From an uncultured Planctomycetota bacterium (GTDB lineage: Bacteria; Planctomycetota; Phycisphaerae; Sedimentisphaerales; UBA12454), in contig CAINDG010000018.1 of the NCBI GenBank assembly GCA_903847315.1, forward strand, positions 1-64,000: DNA of 64,000 bases, read 5' to 3'. Of this stretch, positions 41,597-48,967 are shown piece by piece. Numbering within the stretch: position 1 is the stretch's first letter; each line of letters opens with the position of its first letter. Made by a program: the position numbers and the translations under genes. The notes below the pieces were generated by a model that saw nothing but the letters and a program-made list of their open reading frames with translations, had not been told where the DNA came from and searched no databases.

Positions 41597-42508
41597 ATGC
41601 CTAAACAAGCTACTTATTATCTCGGCAGGATATCAAAGATAAATTTAACAAGCGAAAAGTTTTTACAGGCACTTTCCTCTCCATCTAAAGTGGAAGCAAG
41701 AGATTATCTTTGGACTTTCATAAATCATAAGGCTTTCAAAGAAAAAAATAATATCAAATTTGTTTATGCTGAACTGGCAAAGTATGTCCCCAGTGGCGAT
41801 GTGGAACAGGTTGACGAGAAGCAACATGAAAGCCGAAATGTAGAAGTTGATCACCAACTTATTGCGTCAAGTCCTTTTGTGTACATACCAGAATGTTCAG
41901 GAATTGCATATCAGCATGTATGGAATAAAATCGAGCAGAAGGCATTTGTTCAGAATTTTAGTAAGATCGTTTCAGAGACCTTTGGGAAGTTTTTTGCGGA
42001 ATGTCAAATCGAATCAATTGCAGAGTATCTCCAATTTATTCGAAAACTCAAAACAGTCAAACGCATAAGTAAGTTGGATGCATCGGTTCATCCACCAAAC
42101 CCTCTTTTTGGCCGACTATGGGATAGCTTGCGCAAATATCTTAAGGAAAGGGAACTTCAAGAATTATCTTTGAAAGAGCAGGCCGGCCGAGACGGCCGCA
42201 TCAAAAGCAATCTTTTAGAAATTTTAAAAGGCGTTACCCAGGAAAAACTAGCAGAAGAACTCTTGCCCTTGCAAGAGATTCCAATTGGGGATGCTGTGAT
42301 ATTAATGGCCGCTGATGGTTATGGTAAGGCGAAAGTCGAAGGGCACGATGGAAAGCGTATAATAACTATACGAACATCAGATGTAATCAAAAGCTTCAAA
42401 TATGATGCAAAACCTGATCCTGAGCAACTTTACGACATAGCGAAAGGACTCTTTGAGGATATCTCTAAACAGAGATATATGGGGCATGGGAAAGATTTAC
42501 ACGATTAA
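41597..42508 (+). CDS. Unrecognised soluble protein of a two-gene accessory module
   Basis: The 303-residue protein starts with ATG behind AAAAGGAG. It has no signal peptide or membrane helix. N-terminal YYLGRISKINLTSEKFLQAL and a middle segment FVYIPECSGIAYQHVWNKIEQKAF suggest an alpha/beta N-terminal half; residues 160-240 are helical and charged (KYLKERELQELSLKEQ). The layout is somewhat like phage/defence-associated DUF4747 proteins, but I cannot confirm that. It overlaps the next gene by 23 bp, so both are made together. Base composition is AT-richer than in the housekeeping genes, fitting transfer. Confidence 0.75.
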   Translation: MPKQATYYLGRISKINLTSEKFLQALSSPSKVEARDYLWTFINHKAFKEKNNIKFVYAELAKYVPSGDVEQVDEKQHESRNVEVDHQLIASSPFVYIPECSGIAYQHVWNKIEQKAFVQNFSKIVSETFGKFFAECQIESIAEYLQFIRKLKTVKRISKLDASVHPPNPLFGRLWDSLRKYLKERELQELSLKEQAGRDGRIKSNLLEILKGVTQEKLAEELLPLQEIPIGDAVILMAADGYGKAKVEGHDGKRIITIRTSDVIKSFKYDAKPDPEQLYDIAKGLFEDISKQRYMGHGKDLHD

Positions 42509-42956
42509 ACAAATATTGATTGCCATTTTGATAGAGCTTGCCGCAATATTATTTGCCATAGGTCTTGCTTTGTTGTTTCCTCAATTCGTTATAAAAATTG
42601 GCGACCTATTCACACAGGGATGGAAAATGTACTGCGTCTTAGTTGGATTGCCTTTAGGCGGATTGGCCTTTGGAGCGGGGACTTTGCATTCCCTTCTCCA
42701 TCCAAAATACGCAAAACAAAAAGGATTTTACAAGTGGCCTGATTACCCTCTTTTAAGATATTATGGGTATATTCCCATTCTTCTATGTCTAATAGGAGCA
42801 GCTACGGCTTTTGTGTTTCTCGTAACACCTCAATCGCTCACTAAGTTACTAATTGGAACCGTTTATCTGGCCATTACCTTTGCTTGGATAGTTTCAATAA
42901 TCACCTTGAAAATGGCTCAACTTCGGATAGACGCCATACTTGGAGGAGCGGATTGA
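42486..42956 (+). CDS. Four-helix membrane protein of the same two-gene module
   Basis: Starting at ATG 42486 (MGKIYTIKQI), the 156-residue protein has four transmembrane helices (about 9-30, 47-66, 92-112, 118-140) and short loops, no soluble domain. An upstream frame start at 42453 lies deeper in the previous gene. Small all-helical membrane proteins translated with a soluble partner are typical of abortive-infection effectors, but no known effector family is recognised. DarTG follows 160 bp downstream behind its own promoter. Confidence 0.75.
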   Translation: MGKIYTIKQILIAILIELAAILFAIGLALLFPQFVIKIGDLFTQGWKMYCVLVGLPLGGLAFGAGTLHSLLHPKYAKQKGFYKWPDYPLLRYYGYIPILLCLIGAATAFVFLVTPQSLTKLLIGTVYLAITFAWIVSIITLKMAQLRIDAILGGAD

Positions 42957-42995
42957 GTTAATGAATAATATGGAACGTTTATCTATTTTTACGCC

Positions 42996-43023
42996 TTGCC
43001 TGACAAATTTTTTACGCTATAAT
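42996..43023 (+). promoter_or_regulatory. Sigma-70 promoter of darTG
   Basis: TTGCCT (42996-43001), 16-bp spacer, TATAAT (43018-43023), giving a 5' leader of about 85 nt before darT. Confidence 0.55.
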
Positions 43024-43115
43024 TTGTGAAAATATTTGAGAAGCAACTGCAAGCCACAATAAAAAAGAAAATAGGTGATTGTCCTTAATTTTTTAAGCAG
43101 GATGTTTAATTATAT

Positions 43116-43757
43116 ATGACAACGGTACCAGCTAATCCCAAGATATATCATATTACCCATATTGATAATTTTGACAATATCTTAAGGGACAAAGTATTGT
43201 GGTCGGATGCTAAACGGATTGAACGTGGAATGCCATGTGAAATTATAGGAATGTCAGAGATTAAGAGACGAAGACTTGTTCTGCCAGTTGATTGTCATCT
43301 CAATACAACAGTAGGCCAATATGTCCCATTTTACTTTTGCTCTCGCTCGATAATGTTATTTATTCTACATAAAGGTAATCATCCAGATATTACTTATCAT
43401 GGTGGACAGGAGCCTATTTTACATCTGGAAGTAGATTTAAAAGCCGCAATTCGTTGGGCAGAGAACAACAACGTTCGTTGGGCTTTTTCAGACAGAAATG
43501 CAGGTGGATATTTAGCGAAATTTTATAAAAGCGTTGACGATCTTGATAAAATTAATTGGCCAGCAGTGGAATCAACCGTTTTTCGTGATATGCTTATTAA
43601 AGAGGGTAAACAGGCAGAGTTTTTGACGTACGAGTCATTTCCTTTGAACCTTATAGAAAAGATAGGAGTATGCAATAGCAGAGTCAGAGACCAAGTTATT
43701 CAAAAATTGGGAAATGTAAGAATACTTGTAACCGTTGAAGGAACATGGTATTATTAA
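43116..43757 (+). CDS. darT: DarT-type DNA ADP-ribosyltransferase toxin
   Basis: DarT transfers ADP-ribose from NAD+ to thymidine in single-stranded DNA, blocking replication. The 213-residue protein has the family's N-terminal YHITHIDNFDNIL (NAD-site His12), a basic IKRRRLV turn (51-55), QYVPFYFCSRSIMLF, and Glu168 in KQAEFLTYESFP at the position of the catalytic Glu. Length and element order fit DarT2. The antitoxin gene follows after 18 bp. The catalytic residues appear intact, so it should be active. Confidence 0.9.
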   Translation: MTTVPANPKIYHITHIDNFDNILRDKVLWSDAKRIERGMPCEIIGMSEIKRRRLVLPVDCHLNTTVGQYVPFYFCSRSIMLFILHKGNHPDITYHGGQEPILHLEVDLKAAIRWAENNNVRWAFSDRNAGGYLAKFYKSVDDLDKINWPAVESTVFRDMLIKEGKQAEFLTYESFPLNLIEKIGVCNSRVRDQVIQKLGNVRILVTVEGTWYY

Positions 43758-43775
43758 GCAACAAGGACTAAAATT

Positions 43776-44834
43776 ATGTTAAAGCTAATAAAAGGCGATA
43801 TACTTAAAGCTGATACTGAAGCCCTTGTTAACACCGTTAATTGCATGGGCATAATGGGTAGAGGAATTGCTCTGCAATTTCGAAAAGCTTTCCCTGATAA
43901 TTTCAAGGTATATGAATCCGCTTGCGATAAAAAGCAACTCCATCCGGGAAAGATGTTAGTTTGTGATTTGAATCGCTTTGAAAATCCAAGATACGTGATT
44001 AATTTCCCTACAAAAAGGCATTGGAAAGGTAAGAGTAAAATTGAAGATATAGAGTCCGGGCTTAAAGCATTAATAGAAGAAGTTAGCAAACGCAATATTA
44101 GATCTATTGCAATTCCTCCATTGGGGTGTGGTCTTGGTGGTTTGAATTGGCAAAAAGTTAAAGCGATGATCGAAAAAACATTTGAAGCTTTGCCTCAAGT
44201 GCAAGTATTGCTTTATGAGCCTGCTGGTGCGCCAGAGGCCGAAGTTATGGTCAAAGAAAAGAAATTGCCGAAGATGACTATCGGACGAGCGGCATTATTA
44301 GGGTTAATGAATCGCTACCTGGAAGCAGTAATGGATCCTTTTATAAGCTTACTCGAAATACACAAACTTATGTATTTTATGCAGGAGGCCGGTGAAAAAC
44401 TCAAGCTGAAATATTCTAAAGCTCCTTATGGTCCCTATGCTCAGAATCTGCGACATGTTCTTAATGTTATCGAAGGACATTTCATTCGTGGTTTTGCGGA
44501 TGGGGAAGACAGACCAGACATACAAATTGAATTACTGCCTGAAGTTGCTAAACAAGCCAACCTTTCTCTGAAGAATAATACAGAAACTCAAGAACGATTT
44601 GAACGTGTTGTAAATTTGATCAAAGGATTCGAAACTCCGTTTGGCATGGAATTATTATCTACGGTGCATTGGGTAACTACTCGAGAAAACGCAACAACTG
44701 TAGATGAAGCTATCGAAAAAACCTATGCTTGGAATGATCGAAAACGAATGTTTCAGGAAGAACATATACGAATTGCATGGAAGGTTCTTGAAGAAAAAGG
44801 CTGGCTGACAAAACTGCTTAAAGCAAATAATTAA
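43776..44834 (+). CDS. darG: DarG-type macrodomain antitoxin
   Basis: DarG removes ADP-ribose from DNA and also binds DarT. The 352-residue protein has an N-terminal macrodomain (1-150): KGDILKADTEALVNTVNCMG, MGRGIALQFRKAFP, and AIPPLGCGLGGLNW at the ADP-ribose phosphate loop. The C-terminal domain (about 170-352; RAALLGLMNRYLEAVMDPFI, KAPYGPYAQNLRHVL) is the DarT-binding domain. It is cotranscribed with darT. It is a complete toxin-antitoxin pair; such pairs can act as anti-phage defence. Confidence 0.92.
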   Translation: MLKLIKGDILKADTEALVNTVNCMGIMGRGIALQFRKAFPDNFKVYESACDKKQLHPGKMLVCDLNRFENPRYVINFPTKRHWKGKSKIEDIESGLKALIEEVSKRNIRSIAIPPLGCGLGGLNWQKVKAMIEKTFEALPQVQVLLYEPAGAPEAEVMVKEKKLPKMTIGRAALLGLMNRYLEAVMDPFISLLEIHKLMYFMQEAGEKLKLKYSKAPYGPYAQNLRHVLNVIEGHFIRGFADGEDRPDIQIELLPEVAKQANLSLKNNTETQERFERVVNLIKGFETPFGMELLSTVHWVTTRENATTVDEAIEKTYAWNDRKRMFQEEHIRIAWKVLEEKGWLTKLLKANN

Positions 44835-44853
44835 AATTCGTGTCTTTTCGTGT

Positions 44854-45468
44854 CTAAATATTGCGTTTTTTGTATTTTCGCAAATTCTCCTGCAATAAGA
44901 AACTCCTGAACGGCTCATTCTTAAAACACGGGAAATTCAAAGGTGCGTAATCCTCCTCGCCCGCCTGTAAAACAAATCTATCACGCGCAAAGGCGGCGAT
45001 AATCCGATTTTCAGGGTTGTCAGGCAATTGAAACGAAAGTTCCTTACCATCGGCGGCTTGGAACTTTGCAGCGCAATAACATCTTCCTTTTTTGTGCTTG
45101 ATGCAAACGCCGATAAAACCAGAGGAGTTTTTACATTTTTTGTTAAGACTATTTTGCCTTTTATTTACGATTCGAAGATTACATCTGCGATTGTCCAAGG
45201 GGTTCCTGTTTATATGGTCAACTATCTGGCCTTGCTGGGCATTCATAACAAAACGAGAAAGCAAAAGATGACGGCTGGGGGGCTTGCCAAAGACAATTAC
45301 CGGATAACCTTCGCTGGTAATACGCATCGAAGTAATGCTGCCATTGTATTTTCTGTACGGCTGTTCGTGCCGAGGATTTATGATTTTATAGAAAATGTCC
45401 GGGTCGACTTTGACTATCCGGCCACGTATTTTAAACATCAAATAATTAATTTTACATTTAGTTGGCAT
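44854..45468 (-). CDS. HNH endonuclease with AP2-like DNA-binding segment
   Basis: The 204-residue protein has an HNH core (QIVDHINRNPLDNRRCNLRIVNKRQN) followed by a segment like the AP2/integrase-type DNA-binding domain (SSGFIGVCIKHKKGRCYCAAK), an arrangement common in phage-borne free-standing homing endonucleases. GGAG precedes the ATG at 45468. It is transcribed toward darG, ending 20 bp from it, and marks the right edge of the accessory island. Selfish endonuclease activity is inferred from family; no target is visible. Confidence 0.85.
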   Translation of the reverse strand: MPTKCKINYLMFKIRGRIVKVDPDIFYKIINPRHEQPYRKYNGSITSMRITSEGYPVIVFGKPPSRHLLLSRFVMNAQQGQIVDHINRNPLDNRRCNLRIVNKRQNSLNKKCKNSSGFIGVCIKHKKGRCYCAAKFQAADGKELSFQLPDNPENRIIAAFARDRFVLQAGEEDYAPLNFPCFKNEPFRSFLLQENLRKYKKRNI

Positions 45469-45949
45469 AATAGGACTCCGGGAATGAAGTAAGGAAGTAA
45501 GATGTAAGGAAATAAGGAAAGCGTTAATCGGTTGCGGTGCTTGTCCGCCACTAAACTATTAGATAATTGGTTAATTTTATAGGTATTATACCATATTTTT
45601 AACAGAATTCAAGGGAAAACTGTGTTTTTTAAAAAAAAATACGTATTGCATCATATCACCAAAAAATGTTTACTTCTTTTTGCAATTTTACCTATTTTGA
45701 CTAAAGAAATTGAAAGCACTACCCCGATACATTATATATCTTGCCTAACTTAACAAGTTAACAGGGAAAAGTGGGAACTAAACCACGGATTACACGGATT
45801 ACGCAGATGTTAAGGTAAATTGGGGCATATTAGAGTTTAATTTGGGTAATCCTTCGACCCGGCTCAGGACAAGTTTTCGGTTCAGAATGAGTTTGCGATT
45901 TAAAAAGTGCATACTGCAATTTATGAAACTTTGATTTGGAGATACTGGT
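45469..45949. other. Intergenic region with repeat fragments
   Basis: There is no gene here. It contains a purine-rich stretch of AAGTAAGGAAGTAAG type (about 45490-45522), a long AT-rich block, a family D string (ACCACGGATTACACGGATTA at about 45783-45802) and a family A-like end (ATCCTTCGAC...GGTTCAGAATGAG at about 45849-45891). Confidence 0.5.
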
Positions 45950-46675
45950 ATGTTGGATGAAATTTTTCTGAAGCGTTATCTGGAAGCGTTACTTATAGGC
46001 GACCGCAGAAGCTGCCGGGATGTTATCGAGGATGTTCTGCATAATAATAACGCATCCATTGTCGGAGTTTACAGCGATGTTATTTGGCCGATGATGCTCG
46101 AGATTGATAAGCTCTTTCGGGCGGAGAAGATAACATCCGTTCAGGAGCATCTGGCGACGAGGATAAATCGTACGATTATCGACCAGCTTCAGAACAAGCT
46201 GCCCAAACAGGCGCAGTGTGAGAAAAAAGTTGTCGTGTGCAGTTCGATTAAGGAAATAAGCGAGCTTGGCGGGCAGATGATTTCGGATATGTTTGAGAGC
46301 GCGGGCTGGAATGTGAGATTTACCGGAGGGGGACTGAGCAACGACGATATTCTGGAATATATACATGAATTCTGTCCGGATGTGCTGATAATCTACGGGA
46401 CAGACCCGACGGAAACGCCTTCCGTCCGCAATATAATAGACAGGATACGAGAGATAAACGCCTGGCCGAATATGAAAATAATGCTATGCGGCGGAGTGTT
46501 CGGCAGAGCTGAGGGGCTTTGGGAAGAAATAGGGGCAGACCTTTACGCGGCCACGCCTGCAGAGGCGGTTGAATCGGCTACGAGCGGGAAGCCTGTCAGC
46601 GAACCTGTAAGAACCATCAACCGCAGGAAACGGAAATACCAGCAGCTTGTTAAGGCCGGCGGGCGGAAAAAATAA
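45950..46675 (+). CDS. B12-binding-like protein lacking the cobalt-ligating His
   Basis: The 241-residue protein combines a B12-binding cap helix bundle (1-85, with ITSVQEHLATRI at 61-72) and a Rossmann-like B12-binding domain (90-215) as in CarH and methyltransferase-type cobalamin proteins. The usual E-x-H-x-x-G ligand motif is E-I-S-E-L-G here (Ser104 for His), followed by the expected helix ISDMFESAGWNV and later ILEYIHEFCPDVLII. It may bind cobalamin without a protein ligand or have lost it. A basic C-terminal tail (RRKRKYQQLVKAGGRKK) could bind nucleic acid. A strong terminator follows. Confidence 0.8.
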   Translation: MLDEIFLKRYLEALLIGDRRSCRDVIEDVLHNNNASIVGVYSDVIWPMMLEIDKLFRAEKITSVQEHLATRINRTIIDQLQNKLPKQAQCEKKVVVCSSIKEISELGGQMISDMFESAGWNVRFTGGGLSNDDILEYIHEFCPDVLIIYGTDPTETPSVRNIIDRIREINAWPNMKIMLCGGVFGRAEGLWEEIGADLYAATPAEAVESATSGKPVSEPVRTINRRKRKYQQLVKAGGRKK

Positions 46676-46710
46676 ACTTTCTTTTTTGCGTTAATTTGAG
46701 ATGAGGGGAA

Positions 46711-46739
46711 AATCCGCTGTACAACAGCGGATTTTTTTT
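46711..46739 (+). terminator. Intrinsic terminator
   Basis: AATCCGCTGT (46711-46720), loop ACA, ACAGCGGATT (46724-46733), then a run of T, located 35 bp after the B12-binding-like gene. It separates that gene from xylB. Confidence 0.9.
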
Positions 46740-46810
46740 GCGCCTTTGGGAGCGGGATTGACCTTTGCCGGCGAGAAAGTATAATTAAGAACCTTCAAAA
46801 GGAATGAAAA

Positions 46811-48295
46811 ATGTTTTTTCTCGGTTATGACGTCGGCAGTTCTTCAATAAAAGCGTCACTTCTCGAAGCACAGAGCGGAAAGACGGCTGCCTCGGCGGCG
46901 AGTCCTGAAAAAGAACTTGAAATAAACGCGCCGAAAACCGGCTGGGCGGAGCAAAATCCTCAGGTATGGTGGGAAAATTTAAAGAAGGCGACGGCGGAAA
47001 TACTGGCGGCTTCAAAAGTCAATCCGGCGGATATAAAGGCTATCGGCATTTCGTATCAAATGCACGGGCTTGTGCTGATTGATAAAAATAAACAACTGCT
47101 AAGAGACGCGATTATCTGGTGCGACAGCAGAGCGGTGGCAATCGGGGAAAAAGCGGCGAAGGAAATCGGGGCGAAGAAATGCCTGCAAACGCTTTTAAAT
47201 CTGCCGGGGAATTTTACGGCGACGAGACTTAAATGGGTGAAAGACAATCAGCCGGAGATTTATAAAAAAATATTCAAGGTGATTCTGCCCGGCGAATATA
47301 TCGCGATGAAAATGACCGACAGAATCGCAACTACGCCATCGGGACTATCCGAACATATTCTATGGGATTACAACAAGGGCGGGCTGGCGGATATTATGCT
47401 GGACTATTTCGGGTTCGAGAAAGATTTTTACGCTGACGTTGTGCCGAGTTTTTCCGAGCAGGGTGAACTGACAATAAAAGCCGCCAGCGAATTAGGTTTG
47501 AAAGCGGGGACAAAAATTACATATCGCGCGGGCGACCAGCCGAACAATGCACTTTCGCTGAATGTTCTTAATCCCGGCGAAATCGCAGCGACGGCAGGAA
47601 CCAGCGGCGTCGTTTACGGCATTACAGATAAGGCATCTTTCGACGCTAAATCGCGCATCAATAGTTTTGTACACGTAAATTACAGCGAGCAACGCCCGCG
47701 ATACGGAGTAATGCTGTGCGTAAATGGAACGGGAATCCTGAACAGCTGGCTGCGAAAGAATGTCGCGGGCAATATCGATTATCACGAGATGAACGAACTT
47801 GCTCAAAAGGCGCCAATCGGCAGCGAGGGGCTGGCGATACTGCCTTTCGGTAATGGGGCTGAAAGGATGCTTGAGAATAAAGATGTCGGCGCGCAAATCA
47901 GCGGATTGAGATTCAATACGCATACAAAACAGCATTTACTGCGGGCGGGGCAGGAAGGCATTGTCTTTGCGCTGAACTACGGCTTAAAAATAATGCACGA
48001 TATCGGCGTTAAGGTCAGCAAGGTGCGGGCGGGAGATGCGAATATGTTTTTGAGTCCGCTGTTCGGTCAGGCATTCGCGTGCGTTACGGACGCGGTGGTT
48101 GAACTTTATAATACCGACGGCTCGGCGGGAGCGGCGAGAGGGGCGGGAATCGGACTTGGTTTCTATAAGGATTTCTCGGAGGCTTTCGCGGGACTGAAGA
48201 GCACAAGAAAAATCGAGCCTGACAAGAAACTTGCTCCGCAATACAAAGACGCTTACGAACACTGGTTCGGTGTTTTGAATCGTACAATAATATAA
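46811..48295 (+). CDS. xylB: Xylulokinase
   Basis: FGGY-family sugar kinase that phosphorylates D-xylulose. The 494-residue protein has GYDVGSSSIKASLLE (N-terminal phosphate-1 motif), IGISYQMHGLVL (XylB-type QMHG), IIWCDSRAV, ATTPSGLSEH, GDQPNNALS and ATAGTSGVVYGI (second ATP site), and the C-terminal adenosine region DANMFLSPLFGQAFACVT. Length fits. No xylose isomerase or transporter is adjacent, so substrate specificity is a family inference. Confidence 0.93.
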   Translation: MFFLGYDVGSSSIKASLLEAQSGKTAASAASPEKELEINAPKTGWAEQNPQVWWENLKKATAEILAASKVNPADIKAIGISYQMHGLVLIDKNKQLLRDAIIWCDSRAVAIGEKAAKEIGAKKCLQTLLNLPGNFTATRLKWVKDNQPEIYKKIFKVILPGEYIAMKMTDRIATTPSGLSEHILWDYNKGGLADIMLDYFGFEKDFYADVVPSFSEQGELTIKAASELGLKAGTKITYRAGDQPNNALSLNVLNPGEIAATAGTSGVVYGITDKASFDAKSRINSFVHVNYSEQRPRYGVMLCVNGTGILNSWLRKNVAGNIDYHEMNELAQKAPIGSEGLAILPFGNGAERMLENKDVGAQISGLRFNTHTKQHLLRAGQEGIVFALNYGLKIMHDIGVKVSKVRAGDANMFLSPLFGQAFACVTDAVVELYNTDGSAGAARGAGIGLGFYKDFSEAFAGLKSTRKIEPDKKLAPQYKDAYEHWFGVLNRTII

Positions 48296-48324
48296 AAACC
48301 GGCAAAAATTTTTAAGGAGACTGT

Positions 48325-48951
48325 ATGCACAAGCTGATTTCTGTTATTATCGCGGTTTGTATCGCGGCAGTACTCTGCGGCGGCTGCGGAAAAAAAGAAG
48401 GAAAAGAAGGCGATGAGCCGACAAAGACAGCCGACCAATCCCAATTGGCAAAAATGCAACCACAGCAGAGTCAATCGTCGAAAAAAGCGAGCGGTCAGCA
48501 TCAGACGACGATAAAAGATATCTCCGATAATCCGGCGTTTTACAGCGCGGCCGAACAGTCACCTGCCAGCGATACAACAAAAAATTTGGACAGCGTTATA
48601 TCGCCGGTGCTGAAAAAAGTTTTTGGGGACGCGAAATTTATCGCTGAATCAAAATCGGCAGAAACAAAATTAGATGGCGAAGTCGTTGAAAACAGTATTA
48701 CATACGTGGTAAAGCGGCTTATGGTTCCACAAGACGGCGTGGAGCTGCATACGACGCTGCATAGCACCGGTTTCGGATTAAGCCCAAGACTGGGGGCAAA
48801 GCCGACTATATGGAGCGGAGGGGCAGCTATGTCTTTATTTAAAAATACTTCCCATGGGTCATATTCGCTGGTTATAAATGTGGATACTAAAAAGCAGCAG
48901 ATAGTAGTGGAGTCTTATAAGCTCGGCTCGAAATACGACCGGTTAATGTAA
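48325..48951 (+). CDS. Unrecognised lipoprotein
   Basis: The 208-residue protein starts with a signal peptide (MHKLISVIIAVCIAAVLCGGC) ending in GGC, a slightly atypical lipobox that makes it a probable lipoprotein. A charged, Gln/Lys/Ser-rich linker (24-75) leads to a folded C-terminal part (FGDAKFIAESKSAETKLDGE...GVELHTTLHSTGFGLSPRLG). AAGGAG precedes the start. It lies between xylB and the large secreted protein, 16 bp from the latter, so it may be exported together with it. Confidence 0.75.
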   Translation: MHKLISVIIAVCIAAVLCGGCGKKEGKEGDEPTKTADQSQLAKMQPQQSQSSKKASGQHQTTIKDISDNPAFYSAAEQSPASDTTKNLDSVISPVLKKVFGDAKFIAESKSAETKLDGEVVENSITYVVKRLMVPQDGVELHTTLHSTGFGLSPRLGAKPTIWSGGAAMSLFKNTSHGSYSLVINVDTKKQQIVVESYKLGSKYDRLM

Positions 48952-48967
48952 TAAAAAGGAGATGGTT

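Noticed and set aside
45028-45492. 154-residue plus-strand frame opposite the HNH/AP2 gene
   Set aside because: It is an antisense shadow of the endonuclease gene, which has clear motifs and a ribosome site.
45469-45949. CRISPR array in the repeat-rich spacer
   Set aside because: The short purine-rich repeats are irregular, lack uniform repeat-spacer spacing, and no cas gene is present.
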